The notes beneath the pieces are model-generated. The model was given only the letters and a program-made list of their open reading frames with translations, made no database searches and was not told the origin of the DNA. 64,000 bases of DNA from Cladorhizidae sp. MBARI D1340-BT2 (Eukaryota; Porifera; Demospongiae; Poecilosclerida; Cladorhizidae), in the NCBI GenBank assembly GCA_028752905.1, contig JAQNBH010000003.1:31428722-31492721 (forward strand), in the 5' to 3' direction. This document shows, piece by piece, positions 1-8,900 of the stretch. Numbering within the stretch: the stretch's first letter is position 1; the number at the start of each line of letters is the position of its first letter. The translations under genes were made by a program, and so were the position numbers.

Positions 1-2102
1 TAGCATCTAGTCATTATTCCTGATGAAGGCTAGAGCATCTAGTCGTTATTCCTGATGAAGGCTAGAACATCTAGTCATTATTACTGATAAGACTAGAGCA
101 TCTAGTCATTATTCCTAATGAAGGCCGGAGCATCTATTCATTATTCTTGATGAAAGTCAGAGCATCTAGTCATTATTCATTGATGAAGGCTAGAGCATCT
201 AGTCATTATTCCTGATGAAGGTCAGAGCATCTAGTCATTATTCCTGATGAAGGCTACAGCATCAAGTCATTATTAGAGCATCTAGTCATTATTCCTGATG
301 AAGACCAGAGCATCTAGTCATTATTCCTGGTGAAGGCTAGAGCATCTAGTCATTATTCCTGATGAAGGCTAGAGAATCTAGTCATTATTCCTGATGAATC
401 TATAGCCCCTAGTCATTATTCCTGATGAAGGCTGGTGCATCTAGTCAATATTCCTGATGATGGCTAGAGCATCTAGTCATTAGTCCTGATGAAGGCTAGA
501 GCATCTAGTCATTATTCCTGAAGTCTAGAGCATCTAGTCATTATTCCTGAAAGTTATGATTCCTGATAAAGGCTGGAGCATCTAGTCATTATTCTGATGA
601 AGGCTAGAGCATTTAGTAATTATTCCTGATGAAGGCTAGAGCATCTAGTCATTATTCCTTGATGAAGGATAGAGCATCTAGTTATTATTCCTTGATGAAG
701 GCTAGAGCATCTAGTCATTATTCCTGATGAAGGTCAGAGCATCTAGTCATTATTCCTGATGAAGGCTAGAGCACCTAGTCATTATTTATGATGAAGGCTG
801 GAGCATATAGTCAATATTCCTGATGAAGGCTAGAGAATCTAGTCATTTTCCTGATGAAGGCTAGAGCATCTAGTCATTATTCCTGATGAAGGCTAGGGCA
901 TCTAGTCATTATTCCTGATGAAGGCTAGAGCATCAAGTCATTATTCCTGATGAAGGCTAGAGCATCTAGTCATTATTCCTGATAAAGGCTAGAGCATCTA
1001 GTCATTATTCCTGATGAAGGATAGAGCATCTAGTCTTTATTCCTGATGAAGGCTAGATCATCTAGTCATTATTCCTGATGAAGGCTGGAGTATCTAGTCA
1101 ATATTCCTGATGAAGGCTAGAGCATCTAGTCATTATTCCTAATGAAGGCTAGGCTAGAGCATCTAGTCATTATTCCTGATGACTAGAGCATCTAGTCATT
1201 ATTCCTGATAGTCATTATTCCAGATGAAGGCTGGAGCATCTAGTCATTATTCCTAATGAAGGCTAGAGCAGCTGGTCATTATTCCTTGATGAAGGCTATA
1301 GCATCTAGTCATTATTCCTTGATGAAGGCTACAGCATCTAGTCATTATTCCAGATAAAAGTCAGAGCATCTAGTCATTATTCAATGATGAAGGCTAGAGC
1401 ACCTAGTCATTATTGCTGATGAAGGTCAGAGCATCTAGTCATTATTCCTGATGATGGCTAGAGCATCTAGTCTCATTAGTCCTGATGAAGGCTAGAGCAT
1501 CTAGTCATTATTCCTGATGACTAGAGCATCTAGTCATTATTCCTGATAGTTATTATTCCTGGGAGCTTCTAGTCATTATTCCTGATGAAGGCTAGAGCAT
1601 TTAGTCATTATTCCTGAGCATCTAGTCATTATTCCTTGATGAAAGATAGAGCATCTAGTTATTATTCCTTGATGAAGGCTAGAGCATCTAGTCATTATTC
1701 CTGATGAAGGTCAGAGCATATAGTCATTATTCCTGATGAAGGCTAGAGCACCTAGTCATTATTTATGATGAAGGCTGGAGCATCTAGTCATTAAGGCTGG
1801 AGCATCTAGTCATTATTCCTGATGAAGACTAGAGCATATAGTCATTATTTCTGATGAAGGCTAGAGTATCTAATAATTATTCCTGATGAAGGCTATAGTC
1901 ATTATTCCTGATGAAGGCTAGAGCATCTAGACATTATTCCTGGAGCATCTAGTCATTATTCCTGATGAAGGCTAGAGCATCTAGTCATTATTCCTGATGA
2001 AGGCTAGAGCATCTAGTCATTATTCCTGATGAAGGCTAGAGCATCTAGTCATTATTCCTGATGAAGGCTAGAGCATCTAGTCATTATTCCTGATGAAGGC
2101 TA
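1..2102. repeat. 2,102-bp higher-order repeat, copy 1
   Basis: The order of variant monomers starting at base 1 restarts at 2103. For example, GAAAGTTATGATTCC occurs at 549 and 2651, exactly 2,102 bp apart. This copy contains the uninterrupted sequence at 1831-1850 that corresponds to the transposon insertion site at 3941/5926. It differs from copy 2 at scattered bases, such as ACAGCATC near 1330 against ACACCATC near 3433. Confidence 0.9.
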
Positions 2103-3941
2103 TAGCATCTAGTCATTATTCCTGATGAAGGCTAGAGCATCTAGTCGTTATTCCTGATGAAGGCTAGAACATCTAGTCATTATTACTGATAAGACTAGAG
2201 CATCTAGTCATTATTCCTAATGAAGGCCGGAGCATCTATTCATTATTCTTGATGAAAGTCAGAGCATCTAGTCATTATTCATTGATGAAGGCTAGAGCAT
2301 CTAGTCATTATTCCTGATGAAGGTCAGAGCATCTAGTCATTATTCCTGATGAAGGCTACAGCATCAAGTCATTATTAGAGCATCTAGTCATTATTCCTGA
2401 TGAAGACCAGAGCATCTAGTCATTATTCCTGGTGAAGGCTAGAGCATCTAGTCATTATTCCTGATGAAGGCTAGAGAATCTAGTCATTATTCCTGATGAA
2501 TCTATAGCCCCTAGTCATTATTCCTGATGAAGGCTGGTGCATCTAGTCAATATTCCTGATGATGGCTAGAGCATCTAGTCATTAGTCCTGATGAAGGCTA
2601 GAGCATCTAGTCATTATTCCTGAAGTCTAGAGCATCTAGTCATTATTCCTGAAAGTTATGATTCCTGATAAAGGCTGGAGCATCTAGTCATTATTCTGAT
2701 GAAGGCTAGAGCATTTAGTAATTATTCCTGATGAAGGCTAGAGCATCTAGTCATTATTCCTTGATGAAGGATAGAGCATCTAGTTATTATTCCTTGATGA
2801 AGGCTAGAGCATCTAGTCATTATTCCTGATGAAGGTCAGAGCATCTAGTCATTATTCCTGATGAAGGCTAGAGCACCTAGTCATTATTTATGATGAAGGC
2901 TGGAGCATATAGTCAATATTCCTGATGAAGGCTAGAGAATCTAGTCATTTTCCTGATGAAGGCTAGAGCATCTAGTCATTATTCCTGATGAAGGCTAGGG
3001 CATCTAGTCATTATTCCTGATGAAGGCTAGAGCATCAAGTCATTATTCCTGATGAAGGCTAGAGCATCTAGTCATTATTCCTGATAAAGGCTAGAGCATC
3101 TAGTCATTATTCCTGATGAAGGATAGAGCATCTAGTCTTTATTCCTGATGAAGGCTAGATCATCTAGTCATTATTCCTGATGAAGGCTGGAGTATCTAGT
3201 CAATATTCCTGATGAAGGCTAGAGCATCTAGTCATTATTCCTAATGAAGGCTAGGCTAGAGCATCTAGTCATTATTCCTGATGACTAGAGCATCTAGTCA
3301 TTATTCCTGATAGTCATTATTCCAGATGAAGGCTGGAGCATCTAGTCATTATTCCTAATGAAGGCTAGAGCAGCTGGTCATTATTCCTTGATGAAGGCTA
3401 TAGCATCTAGTCATTATTCCTTGATGAAGGCTACACCATCTAGTCATTATTTCAGATAAAAGTCAGAGCATCTAGTCATTATTCAATGATGAAGGCTAGA
3501 GCACCTAGTCATTATTGCTGATGAAGGTCAGAGCATCTAGTCATTATTCCTGATGATGGCTAGAGCATCTAGTCTCATTAGTCCTGATGAAGGCTAGAGC
3601 ATCTAGTCATTATTCCTGATGACTAGAGCATCTAGTCATTATTCCTGATAGTTATTATTCTTGGGAGCTTCTAGTCATTATTCCTGATGAAGGCTAGAGC
3701 ATTTAGTCATTATTCCTGAGCATCTAGTCATTATTCCTTGATGAAAGCTAGAGCATCTAGTTATTATTCCTTGATGAAGGCTAGAGCATCTAGTCATTAT
3801 TCCTGATGAAGGTCAGAGCATATAGTCATTATTCCTGATGAAGGCTAGAGCACCTAGTCATTATTTATGATGAAGGCTGGAGCATCTAGTCATTAAGGCT
3901 GGAGCATCTAGTCATTATTCCTGATGAAGACTAGAGCATAT
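2103..3941. repeat. 2,102-bp higher-order repeat, copy 2, interrupted by transposon
   Basis: This matches 1-1839 base for base apart from a few substitutions, then stops at the left end of the transposon. The sequence that follows 1839 in copy 1 resumes at about 5926 on the far side of the element. It then diverges from copy 1 after roughly 150 bp. Confidence 0.88.
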
Positions 3942-3942
3942 G

Positions 3943-3974
3943 GTGATAGGATCTGAGAAAAGGGGTCTTAGGTA
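3943..3974 (+). repeat. Transposon copy 1, left terminal inverted repeat
   Basis: A 32-bp sequence starting GTGATAGGATCTGAG and ending GGTCTTAGGTA. It is the exact reverse complement of 5889-5920. Similarity stops sharply inside the element. Its length equals the satellite period, but the sequences are unrelated. Confidence 0.96.
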
Positions 3975-4536
3975 CAAAATTAAAAAAACTGAGTTATTGA
4001 CACCAGGTGAAAGAACAAAGCAATGCCTATATTTTGGAACTCAAATCATCACTTATTTCCATTCAGAAGAAAAGTTATGAAAGCCTGAAGGCTAGAGGCT
4101 TGAAGCATTCATTTTGAGAAAAACGCGTTTTAAATGTTAAACGCGTTGTTTTAGTAATTTCCGTGCACCTCCGCGCACGAAGGTCGAGGTGTGAACTCGT
4201 GCGAATCTGAGGTGTGAGAAAGAGGACTAGCTAGGCCGAGCTGCTTCGCGAAGGTGGAAAAGAAACACTTCTTTGCTGATAGGACAACACGCAACGCGCT
4301 ATTCTTGGATGAAGCTTGTGCAACAGAAAAGGTAACTTTAAACGTTTAAATCAATGGAAGTACGAGTAACAATAATACAAGCTGTGCTTGCTGCGTTTTT
4401 TGTCAATAAAACAAGGATAAAAGTTAGAGAAACAGATTAGAGTTAGCTCTCTAATGATAACTATAACGTCAGAATAGCCATAAAGGTGTCTAGTGTAGGA
4501 TAGATATAGATGTCTGATATAATAACAATTATTAGA
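3975..4536. other. Non-coding left interior of transposon copy 1
   Basis: Between the left TIR and the end of the coding remnant there is no convincing ORF. The stretch holds the perfect palindromes AAAACGCGTTTT (4120-4131), AACGCGTT (4140-4147), CTAGCTAG (4227-4234) and CTTCGCGAAG (4244-4253), and a locally CpG-rich patch at about 4120-4300. Near 4084-4097, CCTGAAGGCTAGAG looks like a piece of the satellite monomer. Subterminal palindromes can be transposase binding sites in DNA transposons, but nothing here proves that. The region would be the 3' side of the minus-strand gene; no clear polyadenylation signal was seen on that strand. Confidence 0.6.
4120..4147. repeat. Paired ACGCGT palindromes in transposon copy 1
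   Basis: AAAACGCGTTTT at 4120-4131 and AACGCGTT at 4140-4147 are two perfect palindromes sharing the core ACGCGT, with centres 18 bp apart. They lie about 180 bp inside the left end. A binding role is possible but only inferred. Confidence 0.6.
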
Positions 4537-4809
4537 TTATATTTCTTTGTTAGGGCAGGATCTGCTGTTGTGTGCTGTTTTCTTGGTTCGACCCACCCTA
4601 GCACGCTTTGCTGGAGGGCTGTTACTTGCTGTGATGGCATTTCCAGGATCAGGGGTTGCTTGCCTGCTGATTGGTTTGGGAACTGTTGGAAAAGGGCAAG
4701 TAATATTCCTGTCATTCTCTGGGCAGAAAGCCGATTTGATCGTGTAAATACCACTGTCATTCAGGAGACATGCCTTTTGGTTGAATGATGGAAGGAAGCT
4801 CACTCCCAT
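4537..4809 (-). pseudogene. C-terminal basic tail of transposase-like remnant (copy 1)
   Basis: A 90-codon ORF, of which only the part from about residue 23 (after 4741) looks genuine. It contains FCPENDRNITCPFP, then a Pro/Ser-rich segment (PTVPKPISRQATPDPG) and a basic cluster PPAKRARVGRTKK that resembles a nuclear localisation signal. It ends at TAA 4537-4539. The first 22 residues overlap the preceding stretch in another frame and are probably spurious. A frameshift at about 4730-4741 separates it from QWYLHDQI. Overlapping plus-strand ORFs are shadows. Confidence 0.55.
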
Positions 4810-4963
4810 CAGGCATCCAATGTGACTTCAAGAGCTGAATCCGAGTTTGTTGTGTATCAGCTCTCTCTTTCACATAGCAAACACCAGGCTCAAGCGATGT
4901 AAAGTGCAAATGATGCAACTTTTTGATGCCGATGATCTTTTTGAAGTGTGGAGCAAAGACCAG
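4757..4963 (-). pseudogene. C-terminal transposase-like stretch ending at an internal stop (copy 1)
   Basis: One frame over from the 174-codon ORF, 68 open codons encode FAPHFKKIIGIKKLHHLHF, then PGVCYVKERADTQ and LLKSHWMPDG, ending at TGA 4757-4759. Codons after the stop in the same frame read QWYLHDQI, so the TGA looks like a point mutation inside the gene, for example from CGA. The stretch continues naturally from VPTYNW upstream if one indel at about 4945-4960 is allowed. It was too short to be picked as a standalone ATG-started ORF. Confidence 0.6.
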
Positions 4964-5394
4964 TTGTAAGTTGGCACTACAATACTTCCGTCCTCATTTG
5001 ATACTAGCTGTGCTATGTTGCACTGTGCTGAGTCATTCACGACCTTTGCAATGTCACTTAATTTGCCAACTTTTGACCTTCGATACAGGTGCTTGAATAG
5101 TCCAAAAGACCAATCAGGGGAAAATTTGGTGGAGCACTCTTTGCCATTGAACTGTGAGCAGCCACAGCCACAGCCACTAGTCATAAACTTGGTTACTAGC
5201 GTGTCCACATCTCGAACTTCAAAATCTACTGATGAAACTGCAGACAACTGCATCATTGCTTCCTGGACCTGTTCGTAATTGGTCAGCTCTCGAACGTCCT
5301 CCAGATCATCATCACTCTCTTCACTCCCTTCAGTTTCACTATGAGGTGGCTCAAGTCTGTTAGCATCAACCACATTACCTACAAATGAATGCAT
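4870..5394 (-). pseudogene. Acidic/Cys-cluster exon fused to C-terminal transposase-like sequence (copy 1)
   Basis: A 174-codon ORF starting at ATG 5394. The likely exon begins at 5378, so the first five residues (MHSFV) are probably intron-derived. Residues 19-36 are strongly acidic (SEESDDDLEDV). Residues 73-91 hold a Cys cluster, SGCGCGCSQFNGKECSTKF, with Cys 75, 77, 79 and 87, a possible metal-binding knuckle. From about residue 95 the sequence (LFKHLYRRSKVGKLSDIA, then VVPTYNW at 139-145) resembles the C-terminal part of the same family. This implies the catalytic core was removed between residues about 91 and 98. After Trp145 the frame is wrong; the Ser/Lys-rich end is a frameshift product. 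It is the longest ORF in the window but not a complete protein. Confidence 0.65.
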
Positions 5395-5442
5395 CCATTA
5401 ATTATTATTCTTTTGTATTGTCTAGTAGTGTATGTATTATAC
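5379..5442 (-). other. Predicted 64-bp GT-AG intron (transposon copy 1)
   Basis: On the minus strand, AAGCAG|GTATAATAC forms the donor and TTTGTAG|GTAATG the acceptor. The stretch is AT-rich with in-frame stops. Removing it joins GCA-G to GT-AAT in frame, linking an acidic run ending SDSENEQA to NVVDANRLEPP and a second acidic run. The phase-1 join and continuity of composition support a real spliceosomal intron and thus a eukaryotic host. Confidence 0.7.
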
Positions 5443-5732
5443 CTGCTTGTTCGTTCTCTGAGTCACTTTCACTATCACAACCATAGTTTGAGGTAAAATA
5501 GTCATCAATGACTTCTAGGAGAGACTGCTGGTCTCAAGAATAAGGAATTAATGGCTTCCTGGCACTTGATGAAGCCATTCCTTTGTTTAACTGCGCGGTC
5601 TATAGCAGCTAGGAAATCCCCCCATTTTGAGGGGGTTTCCCGTCTTTCCGTATACGCGGGCAGTATTTTCTCTGCGTTATATTGCAACCCAATTCCGTTA
5701 CACGCGTAGCAAGCTTCTTGACCACCAATCTT
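5443..5732 (-). pseudogene. N-terminal exon remnant (transposon copy 1)
   Basis: The open frame starts just after a TAG at 5733-5735 and has no ATG; the only nearby ATG (5748-5750) runs into that TAG after five codons. Early residues include a C-x2-C pair (CYACNG), followed by LQYNAEKILPAYTERR, a charged helix-like stretch. The frame ends at TGA 5505-5507. The reading continues one frame over as DQQSLLEVIDDYF and then an acidic run, reaching a splice donor at 5442. A single-base indel near 5530 explains this. Alternatively, TTAG before 5732 could be the acceptor of an upstream intron. Too short and degenerate to assign a function alone. Confidence 0.55.
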
Positions 5733-5735
5733 CTA

Positions 5736-5888
5736 ACCCCACGCTTGCATACAAAAAAGCAAGCAGGAGCCTTCAGACTTCACACAAAGGTAAAGGAAAG
5801 GTGGTAGATGCCTGTAGTACAAAAAAAGAAAAATAGTCTAACTATAACTTTGAGCTTATTTTGGTCATAGCACAAAACCATTTTTCTC
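5736..5888. other. Right interior of transposon copy 1, 5' side of the coding remnant
   Basis: About 150 bp between the N-terminal remnant and the right TIR. It would be the promoter or leader side of the minus-strand gene. I see no recognisable core promoter and no further coding similarity. A plus-strand open frame crosses it but is low-complexity (Lys/Ser-rich) and is probably chance. Confidence 0.5.
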
Positions 5889-5920
5889 TACCTAAGACCC
5901 CTTTTCTCAGATCCTATCAC
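5889..5920 (-). repeat. Transposon copy 1, right terminal inverted repeat
   Basis: A 32-bp perfect reverse complement of 3943-3974, ending CAGATCCTATCAC. It is followed by ATTAT and then satellite beginning TATAGTCATT. Confidence 0.96.
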
Positions 5921-8900
5921 ATTATTATAGTCATTATTCCTGATGAAGGCTAGAGTATCTAATAATTATTCCTGATGAAGGCTATAGTCATTATTCCTGA
6001 TGAAGGCTAGAGCATCTAGACATTATTCCTGGAGCATCTAGTCATTATTCCTGATGAAGGCTAGAGCATCTAGTCATTATTCCTGATGAAGGCTAGACCA
6101 TCTAGTCATTATTCCTGATGAAGGCTAGAGCATCTAGTCATTATCCTGATGAAGGCCACAGCATCTAGTCATTATTCCTGATGAAGGCTAGAGCACCTAG
6201 TCATTATTCCTGATGAAGGCTAGAACACCTAGTCATTATTCCTGATGAAGGCTAGAGCATCTAGTCATTATTGCTGATGAAGGCTAGAGCATCTAGTCAT
6301 TATTCCTGATGAAGGATAGAGCACCTAGTCATTATTCCTGATGAATGCTAGAGCATCTAGTCATTATTCCTGATGAAAGCTGAAGCATCTAGTCATTATT
6401 CCTGATGAAGGTCAGAGCATCTAGACATTATTCCTGATGAAGGCTAGAGCATCTAGTCATTATTCCTGATGAAGGCTAGAGCATCTAGTCATTATTCCTG
6501 ATGAAGGCCAGAGCATCTAGTCATTATCCTGATGAAGGCCACAGCATCTAGTCATTATTCCTGATGAAGGCTAGAGCACCTAGTCATTATTCCTGATGAA
6601 GGCTAGAACACCTAGTCATTATTCCTGATTAAGGCTAGAGCATCTAGTCATTATTGCTGATGAAGGCTAGAGCATCTAGTCATTATTCCTGATGAAGGCT
6701 AGAGCACCTAGTCATTATTCCTGATGAAGGCTAGAGCATCTAGTCATTATTCCTGATGAAGGCTATAGCATCTAGTCATTATTCCTGATGAAGGCTCGAG
6801 CATCTAGTCGTTATTCCTGATGAAGGCTAGAACATCTAGTCATTATTCCTGATGAGACTAGAGCATCTAGTCATTATTCCTGATAGTCATTATTCCTAAT
6901 GTAGGCTGGAGCATCTATTCATTATTCCTGATGAAAGTCAGAGCATCTAGTCATTATTCATTGATGAAGGCTAGAGCATCTAGTCATTATTCCTGATGAA
7001 GGTCAGAGCATCTAGTCATTATTCCTGATGAAGGCTAGAGCATCTAGTCATTATTACTGATGAAGGCTAGAGCATCTAGTCATTATTCCTGATGAAGACT
7101 AGAGCATCTAGTCATTATTCCTGGTGAAGGCTAGAGCATCTAGTCATTATTCCTGATGAAGGCTAGAGCATCTAGTCATTATTCCTGATGAAGCTATAGC
7201 ACCTAGTCATTATTCCTGATGAAGGCTGGAGCATCTAGTCAATATTCCTGATGATGGCTAGAGCATCTAGTCATTAGTCCTGATGAAGGCTAGAGCATCT
7301 AGTCATTATTCCTAATGTCTAGAGTATCTAGTCATTATTCCTGAAAGTTATGATTCCTGATAAAGGCTGGAGCATCTAGTCATTATTCTGATGAAGGCTA
7401 GAACATTTAGTCATTATTCCTGATGAAGGCTAGAGCATCTAGTCATTATTCCTTGATGAAGGCTAGAGCATTTAGTCATTATTCCCGATGAAGGCTAGAG
7501 CATCTAGTCATTATTCCTTGATGAAGGCTAGAGCATCTAGTTATTATTCCTTGATGAAGGCTAGAGCATCTAGTCATTATTCCTGATGAAGGTCAGAGCA
7601 TCTAGTCATTATTCCTGATGAAGGCTAGAGCACCTAGTCATTATTTATGATGAAGGCTGGAGCATATAGTCAATATTCCTGATGAAGGCTAGAGAATCTA
7701 GTCATTTTCCTGATGAAGGCTAGAGCATCTAGTCATTATTCCTGATGAAGGCTAGGGCATATAGTCATTATTCCTGATGAAGGCTAGAGCATCAAGTCAT
7801 TATTCCTGATGAAGGCTAGAGCATCTAGTCATTATTCCTGATAAAGGCTAGAGCATCTAGTCATTATTCCTGATGAAGGATAGAGCATCTAGTCATTATT
7901 CATGATGAAGGCTAGATCATCTAGTCATTATTCCTGATGAAGGCTGGAGTATCTAGTCAATATTCCTGATGAAGGTCTAGAGAATCTAGTCATTATTCCT
8001 AATGAAGTCTAGGCTAGAGCATCTAGTCATTATTCCTGATGACTAGAGCATCTAGTCATTATTCCTGATAGTCATTATTCCTGATGAAGGCTAGAGCATC
8101 TAGTCATTATTCCTAATGAAGGCTAGAGCAGCTGGTCATTATTCCTTGATGAAGGCTATAGCATCTAGTCATTATTCCTTGATGAAGGCTACAGCATCTA
8201 GTCATTATTCTTGATGAAAGTCAGAGCATCTAGTCATTATTCAATGATGAAAGCTAGAGCACCTAGTCATTATTCCTGATGAAGGCTAGAGCATCTAGTC
8301 ATTATTCCTCATGAAGGCTAGAGCATCTATTCATTATTCCTTGATGAATGCTAGAGCATCTAGTCATTATTCCTGATGAAGGTCAGAGAATCTAGTCATT
8401 ATTCCTGATGAAGGCTAGAGCACCTAGTCATTATTTATGATGAAGGCTGGAGCATATAGTCAATATTCCTGATGAAGGCTAGAGCATCTAGTCATTATTC
8501 CTGATGAAGGCTATAGTCATTATTCCTGATGAAGGCTAGAGCATCTAGTCATTATTCCTGGAGCATCTAGTCATTATTCCTGATGAAGGCTAGAGCATCT
8601 AGTCATTATTCCTGATGAAGGTTAGAGCATCTAGTCATTATTCCTGATGAAGGCTAGAGCATCTAGTCATTCCTGATGAAGGGTGGAGTATCTAGTCAAT
8701 ATTCCTGATGAAGGCTAGAGCATATAGTCATTATTCCTGATGAAAGCTAGGATAGTGCATCTAGTCATTATTCCTGATGACTAGAGCATCTAGTCATTAT
8801 TCCTGATAGTCATTATTCTTGAGGCTGGAGCATCTAGTCATTATTCCTGATGAAGACTAGAGCATCTAGTCATTATTCCTGGTGAAGGCTAGAGCATCTA

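Larger units (their letters stand above)
1..3941. repeat. 32-bp satellite array, left block
   Basis: Head-to-tail copies of a 32-bp monomer that reads as a 13-base dyad (CTAGAGCATCTAG), a 16-base partial dyad (TCATTATTCCTGATGA) and the spacer AGG. The consensus is about 41% GC and contains no CpG. Monomers differ by single substitutions and by recurring length variants: a 29-bp form lacking AGG, a short form reading CCTGGAGCATCTAG, a form with duplicated GGCTA, and the insert GAAAGTTATGATTCC. No gene or ORF lies here. The variants recur in fixed order with a 2,102-bp period. Confidence 0.97.
4537..5732 (-). pseudogene. Broken transposase-like gene with its core deleted (transposon copy 1)
   Basis: Read on the minus strand, four coding stretches follow one another: an N-terminal exon (5732-5443), a 64-bp intron, an acidic and Cys-rich exon (5378-4870), a His/Lys-rich stretch (4963-4757) and a basic tail (to 4537). 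From memory, the order and motifs match the two ends of a transposase-like family abundant in corals and fish: an acidic N-terminus followed by a C-x-C-x-C cluster, and a C-terminus with VPTYNW, IKKLHHLHF, QWYL and FCPEN-type motifs. The roughly 500-residue catalytic middle expected between them is absent, because the Cys cluster runs into C-terminal sequence within about 10 residues. Frameshifts near 5530, 4945-4960 and 4735, a TGA at 4757-4759 and the lack of a usable ATG make it a pseudogene. The family assignment is by recall and should be tested. Confidence 0.7.
3943..5920. mobile_element. DNA transposon relic with 32-bp TIRs, copy 1
   Basis: A 1,978-bp non-satellite island bounded by perfect 32-bp inverted repeats that begin GTGATAGGATCTGAG. 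It has mixed composition, with CpG-containing stretches that contrast with the CpG-free satellite consensus. The minus strand carries a broken transposase-like gene lacking its middle, so the element cannot be autonomous. The empty site in the first HOR copy (1831-1850) shows a true insertion into satellite DNA. The target duplication is unclear: the simplest alignment gives TAT at 3939-3941 and 5926-5928, with a stray G on the left and ATTAT on the right. I do not assign a superfamily; the termini are not the CACTA type. Confidence 0.88.

Noticed and set aside
1..3941. CRISPR array (regular short repeats)
   Set aside because: The whole 32-bp period is repeated with no unique spacers between repeats and no cas genes; it is a satellite.
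1..3941. Protein-coding tandem repeat
   Set aside because: The period of 32 is not a multiple of three, and TAG/TGA occur in every frame on repetition, so no frame stays open.
4461..4760. Minus-strand 99-codon ORF at 4461-4760 (copy at 13344-13643)
   Set aside because: Overlaps the FCPEN/basic-tail frame and the QWYL frame in a third frame and shows no family motif; treated as a shadow.
4510..4788. Plus-strand ORFs of 92 and 66 codons (4510-4788, 4547-4747) and their copies at 13393-13671 and 13430-13630
   Set aside because: They lie antisense to the transposase-like remnant, which carries the recognisable motifs; Cys/Trp-rich composition without family features marks them as shadows.
5015..5278. 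Plus-strand ORF of 87 codons (copy at 13898-14161)
   Set aside because: Antisense to the acidic and Cys-cluster exon; its QPQPQP run is the complement of the GCGCGC codons.
5627..5836. Plus-strand ORF of 69 codons (copy at 14510-14719)
   Set aside because: Antisense to the N-terminal exon and low-complexity at its end; no recognisable domain.
3943..5920. CACTA or hAT transposon assignment
   Set aside because: Termini read GTGATAGG and not CACTA, and no 8-bp target duplication is present (AGCATATG against ATTATTAT).
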